The notes under the pieces: generated by a model
The model's input: only the letters and a program-made list of their open reading frames with translations
Told to the model about the DNA's origin: nothing
Database searches by the model: none
Made by a program: the position numbers and the translations under genes
Assembly (NCBI GenBank): GCA_038040385.1
Contig: JBBPII010000004.1
Location: forward strand, 1 to 64,000
Direction: 5' to 3'
Length of the DNA: 64,000 nt
Source of the DNA: Gilichinskyi gelida
GTDB taxonomy: Bacteria; Acidobacteriota; Thermoanaerobaculia; Gp7-AA8
Part shown: positions 9,492-18,201 of the stretch, one piece after another
Layout of the letters: each line of letters begins with the position of its first letter
Position numbering within the stretch: position 1 is the first letter of the stretch

Positions 9492-10589
9492 ATGCGAGAA
9501 CACGTAGCGCCCCTCCTCCTCCTATTCATCGCCAGTGCCGCGACCTCGTTCCTGACCACCGGCATCGTCAAGCGGGTGGCGGAGGAGGTGGGCGCCATCG
9601 ATCATCCCGGCGCGCGCAAACTGCATCTGGCCTCCACGCCGCGCCTCGGCGGGCTGGCCATCATCTTCGGCTTCGGCTTCCCGCTGATGCTCATGGCGGC
9701 GAACGAGAAGGCGACGGAGCTGGTGTCGAAGAACCTCACCTACCTCTTCGCCGTGCTGGCCAGCGGTTCCTTGATCGTCGGACTCGGCGTCTACGACGAT
9801 CTCCTCGGATCGAACGCCACCAAGAAGTTCCTGGTGCAGAGTCTGTCGGCGCTCATCCTGGTGGCCTTCGGCTTCCGCTTCTCCTCGGTCTCCTTCGGCG
9901 ATCACATCGTGAACCTCGGCTATCTCGGCTGGGCGGTCTCGGTGATCTGGATCGTCGGGGTGATCAACGCCGTGAACTTCATCGACGGCATCGACTCGCT
10001 GGCCACTGTAGTATCCATTACTATAGCTGTGGCCTTCGCCGTCATCGCCGTGGTCCGCTACGACGTCTTCTCGCTGGTGATCATGACCGCCCTGGCCGGG
10101 AGCCTCATCGGCTTCTACCGCTGGAACAAGCCGCCGGCGAAGATCTTCATGGGCGACAGCGGGAGCCTGTTCATCGGATTGATTCTCGCCGCCTGCTCCA
10201 TCGCCCGTCCGAGCAAGGCGCCCACCGCATTGATCGTCGGCGGCCCGATGCTGGCGCTGGCACTGCCGGTGCTCGACACGCTCATCGTCATGCAGCAGCG
10301 CTTCGGCGAGCCCGCCGAGCGCGGCTATCACCGCATCGTGCGGATGTTCAACGCCGACCGCCGCCACTTCCATCACGTGGTCAGCGAGAAGTACGGCACC
10401 ATCAACAAGGCCATCGCCGCCATCTGGTTCGTCTCGCTGCTCTTCGCCGCCGCCGCGGTGCTCACCGTCATGCCATGGCTCAAGCCGATCGGCTACCTCG
10501 TCGGCGTGGTGGGCGTGCTGGCGATGATGTTCCTCCGCTACTGGTTCCGGCGCGGCGGCGCGGTGGCCGCGGCGGGGACGCCAAGCTAG
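9492..10589 (+). CDS. WecA/TagO-type polyprenyl-phosphate sugar-1-phosphate transferase
   Basis: This 365-residue polytopic membrane enzyme transfers a sugar-1-phosphate (usually GlcNAc-1-P or a relative) from UDP-sugar to undecaprenyl phosphate, the first membrane step of glycan assembly. The MraY/WecA family marks are present: substrate-binding RKLHLASTPRLGG near 42-54, catalytic YDD at 101-103, NFIDGIDSLA at 162-171 and FMGDSGSLFIG near 219-229. It opens the polysaccharide locus and is followed two bases later by the asparagine-synthase gene. Codons 170-178 contain an AT-rich palindrome (10006-10026) unlike the surrounding codon use. Confidence 0.92.
   Translation: MREHVAPLLLLFIASAATSFLTTGIVKRVAEEVGAIDHPGARKLHLASTPRLGGLAIIFGFGFPLMLMAANEKATELVSKNLTYLFAVLASGSLIVGLGVYDDLLGSNATKKFLVQSLSALILVAFGFRFSSVSFGDHIVNLGYLGWAVSVIWIVGVINAVNFIDGIDSLATVVSITIAVAFAVIAVVRYDVFSLVIMTALAGSLIGFYRWNKPPAKIFMGDSGSLFIGLILAACSIARPSKAPTALIVGGPMLALALPVLDTLIVMQQRFGEPAERGYHRIVRMFNADRRHFHHVVSEKYGTINKAIAAIWFVSLLFAAAAVLTVMPWLKPIGYLVGVVGVLAMMFLRYWFRRGGAVAAAGTPS
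10006..10026. repeat. AT-rich palindrome inside the wecA-like gene
   Basis: CTGTAGTA, five-base spacer TCCAT, TACTATAG: arms match at 7 of 8 positions. The codons used (ACT GTA GTA TCC ATT ACT ATA GCT) are rare in the neighbouring genes. The same layout CTGTA...TTACTAYAGC occurs at 34190-34211. Confidence 0.6.
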
Positions 10590-10591
10590 CG

Positions 10592-12355
10592 ATGTGCGGC
10601 ATCGCGGGCGCGTTCGCGTACGGCGGCGGCGCCCCGCCGGTCGATCGCGCCGAGCTCCAGGCGATGAACGATCGGATGCGCCCGCGCGGACCCGACGCCG
10701 GCGGCATCTGGGTCGACGGCGACGCTCGGGTGGGCCTCGCCGCGCGGCGGCTGGCCATCATCGATCTCAGCCCCGAGGGAACGCAGCCGATGACCGACGT
10801 CGACGGCGAGCTGCGCATTGTCTTCAACGGCGAGATCTACAACCATCGCGAGCTGCGCGCGCGGCTCGAGCGCTTCGGCGCTCGGTTTCATTCGTCCTCG
10901 GACACCGAGGTGCTGCTGCAGCTCTACCGCCACGACGGCGAGGCGATGGTCGACCTGCTCAGCGGCATGTACGCCTTCGCCATCTGGGATCCGCGCGCAG
11001 GGCGGTTGTTCATCGCCCGCGACGCGTACGGCATCAAGCCCCTGTACATCGCCGACGACGGCGCGACGCTGCGCTTCGCGTCGACGGTGAAGGCACTCCT
11101 GGCCGGCGGTCGCGTCAGCGCGGCGCACGATCCCGCCGGCGTCGCCGGCTTCTGGCTCCTCGGCAGCGTGCCGGAGCCGTACACCATCCACCGATCGATC
11201 CGCGCCGTGGAAGCGGGGACGTGCTTCAGCGTTGACGAGAGACGCGGGCGCGCTGCTGCGCGCCCCTACTACTCGATTGCGAAAACGTTCGCCCACGCGC
11301 GCGGACAGGAGTCGATCGCCGAGCTGGTGGAGCCGGCCACGCTGTTGCGCGAGTTCGTCACCGAGTCGCTGCGCTACCATCTCGTCTCCGACGTGCCGGT
11401 GGGGGCGTTCCTCTCCGCGGGCATCGACTCGACGACGCTTGCGGCGCTGGCCGCCGCGGCCGGACAGCCGCCCCGTTGCGTCACGGTGACCTTCGACGAG
11501 CTGCGCGGCGGCGCGGACGACGAGGCGCCGCTCGCCGAGCGCTTCGCGCGCGAGCGCGGGCTCCCGCACACTACCCGCGTGGTGACGCGCGCGGAGTTTC
11601 GCGCCGAGCTTCCGAAAATCTTCGACGCCATGGATCAGCCGACCATCGACGGCGTGAACACCTGGTTCGTCAGCAAGGCGGCGTCCGAGGCGGGGCTGAA
11701 GGTGGCGATCTCCGGGCTGGGCGGCGACGAGCTGTTCGGCAGCTACCCGGCGTTCCGCGCCCTGCCACGCCTGACCCGCCTGGCGCGCCTGCCGCTCGCG
11801 TCGCTGCTGGCGCGCGCCGCGCGCAATCCGAAGGCGAAGTACGTCAGGCGGTACGCACAGACGTACGCCGGCGCGTACGTCGTCAAGCGCGGCCTCTTCA
11901 TGCCCGACGATCTGCCGATGCTGATGGGCCGCGACGCCGCGGCCGAGGCGCTGGAGCGATTCGACGTCCTCGCTCATGCCGCGCACGCCATCGAGCCCGA
12001 TCCGGAGACGACCTTCGGCCGCGTGGCGACCCTCGAGGCGTCGCTCTACATGCGCAATCAGCTGCTGCGCGACACCGACTGGGCCTCCATGGCGCATTCG
12101 CTCGAAGTGCGCACGCCGCTGGTCACCGCCGCGCTGCTGCGTCAGATCGCGCCGCTGCTGCTCGCCCGCGGCGCGCGCTGCAAGCAATACTTCGCCGCCA
12201 GCCCCGAGCCGCCGCTGCCCGAGTGGCTCCGAAAGCGGAAGAAGACGGGGTTTTCGGTGCCGCTGAAGGAGTGGATGGAGCTGGCGCCGGACGGAACGTC
12301 GACGAGGATGCGGAGTTGGGCGCGGGTGGTGGCGGAGGCGTTCGCGCTGTCATGA
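10592..12355 (+). CDS. asnB: asparagine synthase (glutamine-hydrolysing) family protein
   Basis: Two domains: an N-terminal class II glutamine amidotransferase (catalytic Cys2 in MCGIAG, then RPRGPDAGG and GEIYNHRELR) and a C-terminal synthetase with the PP-loop LSAGIDST near 273-280 and GLGGDELFGSY. The length, 587 residues, is slightly short of typical AsnB. In polysaccharide loci such enzymes are thought to amidate sugar carboxylates or other locus products rather than make free asparagine, so the true substrate is uncertain. The start at 10592 is fixed by the essential Cys2. The end overlaps the following glycosyltransferase start (ATGA). Confidence 0.9.
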   Translation: MCGIAGAFAYGGGAPPVDRAELQAMNDRMRPRGPDAGGIWVDGDARVGLAARRLAIIDLSPEGTQPMTDVDGELRIVFNGEIYNHRELRARLERFGARFHSSSDTEVLLQLYRHDGEAMVDLLSGMYAFAIWDPRAGRLFIARDAYGIKPLYIADDGATLRFASTVKALLAGGRVSAAHDPAGVAGFWLLGSVPEPYTIHRSIRAVEAGTCFSVDERRGRAAARPYYSIAKTFAHARGQESIAELVEPATLLREFVTESLRYHLVSDVPVGAFLSAGIDSTTLAALAAAAGQPPRCVTVTFDELRGGADDEAPLAERFARERGLPHTTRVVTRAEFRAELPKIFDAMDQPTIDGVNTWFVSKAASEAGLKVAISGLGGDELFGSYPAFRALPRLTRLARLPLASLLARAARNPKAKYVRRYAQTYAGAYVVKRGLFMPDDLPMLMGRDAAAEALERFDVLAHAAHAIEPDPETTFGRVATLEASLYMRNQLLRDTDWASMAHSLEVRTPLVTAALLRQIAPLLLARGARCKQYFAASPEPPLPEWLRKRKKTGFSVPLKEWMELAPDGTSTRMRSWARVVAEAFALS

Positions 12356-13452
12356 GATTTCTCCTCCTCTGCACCGACGCCTACGGCGGCCACGGCGGCA
12401 TCGCGCTGTTCAACCGGCAGCTCGTCGGCGCGCTGGCGGCGCATCCTGCCTGCGAGCAGGTGGTGGTCGTGCCGCGGCTGATCGTTACCCGGGAGAACGA
12501 CTCGCTGTCCCCCATCGTGGCCTTCGACGCCGGCGCGGCGCGCGGCAAGCTGGCGTGGGTCAACGCCGTCCGCCGCCGCGCGCGGGAGCACTTCGACATC
12601 GTCTTCTGCGGCCACATCAACCTCCTCCCCGCCACTCGTCTGTTCGACCAGCCGCCCGTGCTCATCACGCACGGCATCGAGGCGTGGAAGCCGGTGCGCC
12701 GGCCTTTCATCGCCGGCACGCGCGCCGCGATCTCAGTCAGCGAGCTGACCCGCGACCGCTTCCTGAGCTGGTCGCACTTCGCCGGCCCCACCTACGTCCT
12801 GCCGAACGCCGTGCGGCTCGAGCAGTACGGCGTACGGCCGAAGCGCGCAGATCTCCTCGCGCGCTGGGGCCTCGCCGGCAAGCGCGTGCTGCTGACCTTC
12901 GGGCGCATCGTCGCCGCCGAGCGATACAAGGGCTTCGACGACGTGCTGGAGATCATGCCGGAGCTCGACCGCGACATCGTGTACGTGATCGCCGGCAAAG
13001 GCGACGACACCGACCGCCTCCGCCGCAAGGCCCGCGACCTCGGCGTCGCCGACCGCGTGGTCTTCACCGGCTTCGTGGCCGAGGAGGAGAAAGCGGATCT
13101 CTACGCGCTGGCGGACGTCTACGTGATGCCGAGCCGCGGCGAAGGCTTCGGCTTCGTGCTGCTCGAGGCCATGGCCTGCGGCGTGCCGGTGATCGGCAGC
13201 AAGCACGACGGCGGACGCGAGGCGCTGCGCAACGGCGCCCTCGGCACGCTGGTCGATCCCGCCAACCCCGCCGAGATCCGCACCGCCATCAACGACCTGC
13301 TGCGCGACGGCAAGCGCGGCGTTCCAGCCGGCATGGAGTACTTCGCGTACGAGCGGTTCGTGGAGCGGGTGCACGCCATCGTGGAGGACCTCTCAGGAGG
13401 CAATCGTAGGTATGAGCCGGGCAAAGTGCTCGAGTCTTTCCATCGGCAATAG
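12352..13452 (+). CDS. GT4-family glycosyltransferase
   Basis: A 366-residue GT-B fold retaining glycosyltransferase. The N-terminal glycine-rich CTDAYGGHGGIALFNRQL and the C-terminal nucleotide-binding region (GRIVAAERYKGFDDVLEI, then MPSRGEGFGFVLLEAMACGV with the EX7E-like glutamates) are typical. It acts on the cytoplasmic face, adding one sugar during chain synthesis; donor and acceptor cannot be read from the sequence. The ATG overlaps the asnB stop. Its last 60 bases overlap the tail of the convergent FkbM pseudogene, so its C-terminal 20 residues lie in a lower-GC segment. Confidence 0.9.
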   Translation: MRFLLLCTDAYGGHGGIALFNRQLVGALAAHPACEQVVVVPRLIVTRENDSLSPIVAFDAGAARGKLAWVNAVRRRAREHFDIVFCGHINLLPATRLFDQPPVLITHGIEAWKPVRRPFIAGTRAAISVSELTRDRFLSWSHFAGPTYVLPNAVRLEQYGVRPKRADLLARWGLAGKRVLLTFGRIVAAERYKGFDDVLEIMPELDRDIVYVIAGKGDDTDRLRRKARDLGVADRVVFTGFVAEEEKADLYALADVYVMPSRGEGFGFVLLEAMACGVPVIGSKHDGGREALRNGALGTLVDPANPAEIRTAINDLLRDGKRGVPAGMEYFAYERFVERVHAIVEDLSGGNRRYEPGKVLESFHRQ

Positions 13453-14316
13453 CAGGGCGTTGTCGAAAAAAGGCATCCGGCGGCGATAGGGCACGAATGT
13501 GCCCGAGTTGTATCCCGTTTGGGAGAGCAGCTCGTAGCTGATTCCTTCAACGAGATCCAGGACGTCTTCGAGAGTCTGGTTGTGCCAACCGAGGCAGTGT
13601 AAATTCAGCTCGACGTGGCAGGCCGGACGCTGCTGCGCAAGTAGTTGCCGTGCGCCGCGCAGAACCTCCAGGTCGTAACCATCGGTATCGATCTTCATGA
13701 GTGTCACATCATCGGGGATCACTCGATCGCGCCACAGATCGTCGAGAGAGAGCGAATCTCGAGATCGATCTCTTTGAATTTGAAGCTTGCCGGCAGAATG
13801 TTGGCCGTTCCGGTGAGAGCAGGGTCATCGCCTTCGATCTGGATCTTCACGCGTTTCCGCTCCGACCCCAGCGCGATCGGCAGCGCTCGGACGGCAGATT
13901 CGAGATCGTTTTCGCGAACGTTCCATACAAGCGCCTCGTGGTTGCTGCTCAGCGCTTCGAGCGCCATGACGTGAGGCTCCGTCCGCTCGACTTCGGGTCC
14001 GTGCAGCCAAGGGAATGGCGACAAGTCCGATGTTGGCGCCGATGTCGAGAATCGTGCCGCCCTGGTAGAGCGCATCGAGTAGCGCCGTCGTCTCAGGCTC
14101 GTAGCCGTTCATCAGAAACGCCATCCGCTCATGAGCCGAAGTGAGATTCAGACGAAACGTGAATCGTTCGGGATAAAGCTGCGTCGTCACCGTGAAAGGT
14201 GCGCTTCGACGGTTCGCGATCCGGTAGAGCAACTGGCCGATGCGAACTTTTCCGCGTATGGGAGGAAGTGCTCGAATGATCGAGGCCATGAAGAGAAAGC
14301 TCCAGCGCAGGAACAT
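13393..14316 (-). pseudogene. FkbM-family methyltransferase, frameshifted twice
   Basis: Three frames together encode one FkbM methyltransferase of about 300 residues. From ATG 14316 the first frame reads MFLRWSFLFMASII and the SAM motif TILDIGANIGLVAIPLA. Homology continues in a second frame from about 14010 (ALEALSSNHEALVWNVREN), and in a third after the GAGAGAGAG tract at 13744-13752, where SLDDLWRDRVIPDDVTLMKI and DGYDLEVLRGARQLL appear. Removing one dinucleotide from that tract restores the canonical R-S-L-D-D-L. The segment is visibly less GC-rich than its neighbours, suggesting recent transfer. The ATG overlaps the epimerase stop (TGATG). Assembly error or slippage-based switching are alternatives to true loss. 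Confidence 0.8.
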
Positions 14317-15182
14317 CAGGACCCCCCGCGGATCCACGCAATGGTGCGCGCCAGGCCGCTCGACCATGATGGCGGATCGAAGCCGAGCGCGCGCAGCCGC
14401 GTGACGTCGGCGCGCCAATGCGCCGGGCTCCCGGCCAATGTCTCGCCCGTGAACTGCGGCGGCCCATCGATTCCCGCCAGCCGGTACACCTCGGACGCCA
14501 GGGCGCGGATGGAGATCTCTTGTCCCGACGCCACGTTGATCGCCTCGCCGCGAAAGTCCGCGTTTTCCGCGATCGCTACGACCGCGCGCCCGGCGTCGCC
14601 GGCGTAGATGTAGTCGCGCGTCTCCTCGCCTGTGCCGTGGACGTGGCGATCGCCGGCGAGCGCGCGGCGCGTCATCTCCCACACCGCCAGGCGGCGGAGA
14701 TTCTCGCCATATGTGGAGAAAATGCGAACCTTGCAGCCGCGCATGCCGTGCAGCCGCACGGCTTCATCGAGCAGCAGCTCCTGATGCAGCTTGTGAAAAC
14801 CGTACGGCGAGATCGGCGCAAGGAGCGCCTCTTCGCCGACCGGCAGCGATGCCGGATCGCCGTACACCGCCGCGGAGGAGATCAGGACGACGCGCAGCGG
14901 CGCGCCGGCGAGGCGGACGGCTTCGAAGACGTTCGCCGCCGGCAGCGCCTGTCCGACGAAATCGGCATGCGGATCGAGCACCGACTGCGGCACGCTCGCG
15001 GGACCGGCGAGGTGCACGAGCGCATCGGGCGCCTGTCGCTCGATCACCGTACGGATGCCATCGGCGGCCGCGAGCTCCGGCCGTCCGATGCCGACCGTCT
15101 TCCAGCCGGCAGCGGTGAAGGCGGCGGCGAAGTGTCCCGCGAGGAACCCGCCCGCGCCGGTGAGGACGACCGTCTTTGCCAC
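14316..15182 (-). CDS. NAD-dependent epimerase/dehydratase family protein
   Basis: An extended short-chain dehydrogenase of 288 residues. The nucleotide-binding TGAGGFLAGHFAAAF is at the N-terminus; the catalytic tyrosine sits in SPYGFHKLHQE with the upstream SSAAVYG serine. Family members epimerise, dehydrate or reduce nucleotide sugars, so it likely makes a donor sugar for this locus. The GTG at 15182 (VAKTVVLTG) is chosen because it puts the Rossmann motif at residue 8 and follows the upstream gene by seven bases. The stop overlaps the FkbM pseudogene start. Confidence 0.88.
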   Translation of the reverse strand: MAKTVVLTGAGGFLAGHFAAAFTAAGWKTVGIGRPELAAADGIRTVIERQAPDALVHLAGPASVPQSVLDPHADFVGQALPAANVFEAVRLAGAPLRVVLISSAAVYGDPASLPVGEEALLAPISPYGFHKLHQELLLDEAVRLHGMRGCKVRIFSTYGENLRRLAVWEMTRRALAGDRHVHGTGEETRDYIYAGDAGRAVVAIAENADFRGEAINVASGQEISIRALASEVYRLAGIDGPPQFTGETLAGSPAHWRADVTRLRALGFDPPSWSSGLARTIAWIRGGS

Positions 15183-15189
15183 GCGCCGA

Positions 15190-16134
15190 TTATCGCCGAC
15201 GTTCGCGCAGTCGCCCGATGCGCTCCTCGGGCGCGATCTTCTCCAGCTCGCGATAGCGCTGCACGGCGGGCGCGGCGTCGCCGTCGATCTTTCCCTTCTG
15301 CGGCGGGTGGTGCAGATGCATGACCGGAAGGTAGCCGTAGTGAAAGACCTTCCCCGTCGTCGCCGCGCGATCCCAGAAATCATTGTCCTCGCCGCCCCAC
15401 CCGACGAATTCCTCGTCGAATCCTCCGATAGCGGCGAGCGCTTCGCGCCGCGCACCGATCGAGCCGCCCTGCGCGTTTTGCATGATCGAGGCGAGCCCGC
15501 CGTTCGCGTCGAGATTGAAGATGAATCGCTTGACGTCGACGAAGTCGCTGCCCTCGGCGACACGGGCGGCGACTTCTCTCGCGTAGAGAGCCGGCACGAC
15601 GATGTCGTTGTCGTGAAGGATGACCACCGCGCCGCGCGCCGCCACCGTCCCCGCGTTGAAGGCGGCGGCGCGGTTGTAGTCCGTGCGGCACTCATCGAAC
15701 ACGTAGCGGCACCATGACGGCAGCCGCGCCTCGATCTCCCGAGACGCCGCCTGCTCGACGACGATGCATTCGAGATCGACCGCGTTTTGTCCGGCGATGC
15801 TGCGCAGGGTCGTCAGCAACTGCGGCAACCGCTCCATACCGCGGTGGCCGATGACGAAGGAGACCTCAGGCGCGTCGCTCGCGTGTGTCGGCGCATTGGC
15901 CGAGACGACCGGCCATTGCGCGAATGCCGCCGCCATCAACTTCGCGCCGAGTGACGGATAGACCCTGGCGAGATGAAGATCGGACGTGAACCGCCACTCG
16001 CACTTCACGCCGCGGCCGTCGGTGGAGATCCGCTCGTCGCGGTTGTGCATCAGCTCCCACCGCCCGCTGCGCATCGCCCGCCGATAGCGCGGCCAGTCGT
16101 GGATCAACGCGCCGATCCGATGCCGGAAACTCAT
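15190..16134 (-). CDS. GT2-like glycosyltransferase (galactosyltransferase-type C-terminus)
   Basis: A 314-residue GT-A fold enzyme. VSFVIGHRGMERLPQLLTTL begins the catalytic domain at about 90, the DXD-like element is HDNDIVV, and the motif GGFDEEFVGWGGEDNDFW is characteristic of the GT7 C-terminal (galactosyltransferase) group. The N-terminal 85 residues are an unusual extension without a recognised domain. It is the first gene of a minus-strand unit (this gene, epimerase, FkbM). TAGCAT stands nine bases before the ATG with no Shine-Dalgarno sequence. Confidence 0.87.
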   Translation of the reverse strand: MSFRHRIGALIHDWPRYRRAMRSGRWELMHNRDERISTDGRGVKCEWRFTSDLHLARVYPSLGAKLMAAAFAQWPVVSANAPTHASDAPEVSFVIGHRGMERLPQLLTTLRSIAGQNAVDLECIVVEQAASREIEARLPSWCRYVFDECRTDYNRAAAFNAGTVAARGAVVILHDNDIVVPALYAREVAARVAEGSDFVDVKRFIFNLDANGGLASIMQNAQGGSIGARREALAAIGGFDEEFVGWGGEDNDFWDRAATTGKVFHYGYLPVMHLHHPPQKGKIDGDAAPAVQRYRELEKIAPEERIGRLRERRR

Positions 16135-16143
16135 GCGACGGAC

Positions 16144-16149
16144 ATGCTA
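16144..16149 (-). promoter_or_regulatory. putative leaderless -10 element, minus direction
   Basis: TAGCAT on the minus strand ends nine bases before the ATG at 16134. It shares two base pairs with the plus-strand TACCCT at 16148-16153. Confidence 0.5.
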
Positions 16150-16153
16150 CCCT
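16148..16153 (+). promoter_or_regulatory. putative leaderless extended -10 element, plus direction
   Basis: TGC-TACCCT ends eight bases before the ATG at 16162. It overlaps the minus-strand TAGCAT, making a compact bidirectional promoter candidate. Confidence 0.5.
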
Positions 16154-16161
16154 CGCGGGCG

Positions 16162-16980
16162 ATGCACAAAGTCCTGCGACCGCGGCAGGGACTGGCGCGC
16201 CTGAACCTCGGTGAGCTGTGGTCGTATCGCGAGCTGCTCTTCTTCTTCGCCTGGCGCGACATCCTCGTCCGCTACAAACAGACCGTCATCGGCATCCTCT
16301 GGGCGTTCATCCGGCCGCTGGTGGCAATGGTCGTCTTCACCCTCATCTTCGGGCGCCTGGCCAAACTGCCGTCCAACGCGGTGCCCTATCCCGTCTTCGC
16401 CTTCGCCGGCCTGCTGCCGTGGCAACTTTTTTCCAGCGCATTCATGGAGGCGAGCAGTTCGGTGGTCGGCAATTCGCAACTGGTGTCGAAAGTCTACTTC
16501 CCGCGGCTGATCATCCCCATCAGCGCGACGTTCAGCGCGCTGGCTGACTTTCTCGTCTCCGCCGTGATGCTCATCGGCCTCCTGCTGTGGTATCGCGTGC
16601 CGGTGAGCGCCAACGTCCTCTGGCTCATCCCGCTGACCGCGCTCTGCATGCTCCTCGCGGTCGGCGGCGGGATCTGGTTCTCCGCTCTCTTCGTCCGCTA
16701 TCGCGACATCCGGCATCTGATCCCGTTCGTGATGCAGCTCGGCATCTACCTCACGCCGGTCGGATTCAGCAGCGCGATCATCCCCGAGCGCTGGCGGTTG
16801 CTCTACTCGCTCAACCCGATGGTCGGCGTGATCGAAGGCTTCCGCTGGGCGCTGTTCGGCGGCCAGAACACGATTGATCCGCGGGCGCTGGCGCTCTCCG
16901 TGGTCATCGCGCTGGTGATGCTGGCCGTCGGGACGGTGTACTTCCGCAACACCGAGCGTGTGTTCGCCGATATCATCTGA
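16162..16980 (+). CDS. ABC-2 type polysaccharide export permease (Wzm-like)
   Basis: A 272-residue inner-membrane protein with about six transmembrane helices. The sequence LLFFFAWRDILVRYKQTVIG followed by LWAFIRPLVAMVVFTLIFG is typical of O-antigen/teichoic acid exporters of the Wzm/TagG type. With the ATP-binding protein encoded three bases downstream it would carry lipid-linked glycan across the inner membrane. ATG 16162 is preferred over ATG 16144 because the latter lies within the divergent promoter element. Confidence 0.9.
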   Translation: MHKVLRPRQGLARLNLGELWSYRELLFFFAWRDILVRYKQTVIGILWAFIRPLVAMVVFTLIFGRLAKLPSNAVPYPVFAFAGLLPWQLFSSAFMEASSSVVGNSQLVSKVYFPRLIIPISATFSALADFLVSAVMLIGLLLWYRVPVSANVLWLIPLTALCMLLAVGGGIWFSALFVRYRDIRHLIPFVMQLGIYLTPVGFSSAIIPERWRLLYSLNPMVGVIEGFRWALFGGQNTIDPRALALSVVIALVMLAVGTVYFRNTERVFADII

Positions 16981-16983
16981 GCG

Positions 16984-18201
16984 ATGCCGGCGACGCTGGT
17001 CTCCGCGCGCGGATTGGGAAAGCGCTACCTCATCGGACCGGACGCCTTCCGCATGCAGACGCTGCGCGACCGGATCACCGAGGTGCTGCGCGGTCGCGTG
17101 CGACGCAGCGATCCGCGCGAGTTCTGGGCCCTCCGCGACGTCAGCTTCGACCTCGCCGCCGGCGAGGTCCTCGGCGTCATCGGCCGCAACGGCGCTGGAA
17201 AGTCGACGCTGCTGAAGATCATCAGCGAGATCACCGAGCCGACCGAAGGGGAAGCGCACCTCTTCGGCCGGGTGGCCAGCCTGCTGGAGGTCGGCGTCGG
17301 CTTTCACCCCGAGTTGAGCGGGCGTGAGAACGTCTTCCTCAACGGAGCGATCCTCGGGATGTCGCGCCAGGAGATCCGCCGCAAGTTCGATGAGATCGTC
17401 GCCTTCGCCGAGGTGGAGCAGTTCATCGACACGCCGGTCAAGCGATACTCCTCGGGGATGTATGTGCGCCTGGCCTTCGCCGTCGCCGCTCACCTCGAGC
17501 CCGACATGCTCATCGTCGATGAGGTCCTCGCCGTCGGGGACGCCGCCTTCCAGCGCAAATGCCTCGGCAAGATGGAGAACGTCGCCAGCCATCAACGCGC
17601 GGTGATGGTGGTGAGCCACAACATGGCCACCATCGCCCAGCTCTGCCAGCGCGCCATCTGGCTCGACCGCGGCCGCATCGTCCACAGCGGGCCGGTGCGG
17701 GAGGTGGTGGCCGCCTACCTCGCGCAGGGGGCGGCGGGGGCGGACACTTGGTCGCCGCCCTCACAGCGCGACGCGCCGATCGCGTTGCACGCCGTTTCGA
17801 TCGTGCGCGAAGGGAGCAGCGACATTGCGGGCGACGAAGCGTTCGAGGTGGTCTTCGATTACAGCGTCACCGGCCCCGTCGCGCCCGGACGCCTGGCGCT
17901 GGTCATCAGCGCATCGGACGGCGCCGCGATCTTCGCCTCGGCCAGCACCGATCATCTGCCGGCGCTGCGCGAGACGTGGCGATCGGGGCGGCGCCGCGCG
18001 CGGTGCCGCATCCCCGGACACCTGCTCGCGCCGGGGAACTACTTCGTGACGATCTCCGAGCCGACCGAGGACGGCGGCGACATCATTCACGACGGCGTGC
18101 TGTCATTCACCATCTCGGAGCAGAACAGCCTCGCCGCGCGCGACGGGCGGCGCGGCGCTGTTGCGCCGCTGCTCGCCTGGAGCGATGAGGAGGCGCCATG
18201 A
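16984..18201 (+). CDS. ABC transporter ATP-binding protein with C-terminal glycan-binding-like domain (Wzt-like)
   Basis: The partner ATPase of the export permease. Walker A GRNGAGKST is at about 67-75, the signature YSSGMYVRLAFA near 154-165, Walker B MLIVDEVLAVGD near 176-187 and the H-loop VVSHNM follows. The total of 405 residues includes a C-terminal beta-rich domain from about 245, as in Wzt proteins whose C-terminal domain recognises the modified end of the glycan before export. That suggests termination-coupled export for one product of the locus. The stop overlaps the acyltransferase start (ATGA). Confidence 0.9.
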   Translation: MPATLVSARGLGKRYLIGPDAFRMQTLRDRITEVLRGRVRRSDPREFWALRDVSFDLAAGEVLGVIGRNGAGKSTLLKIISEITEPTEGEAHLFGRVASLLEVGVGFHPELSGRENVFLNGAILGMSRQEIRRKFDEIVAFAEVEQFIDTPVKRYSSGMYVRLAFAVAAHLEPDMLIVDEVLAVGDAAFQRKCLGKMENVASHQRAVMVVSHNMATIAQLCQRAIWLDRGRIVHSGPVREVVAAYLAQGAAGADTWSPPSQRDAPIALHAVSIVREGSSDIAGDEAFEVVFDYSVTGPVAPGRLALVISASDGAAIFASASTDHLPALRETWRSGRRRARCRIPGHLLAPGNYFVTISEPTEDGGDIIHDGVLSFTISEQNSLAARDGRRGAVAPLLAWSDEEAP

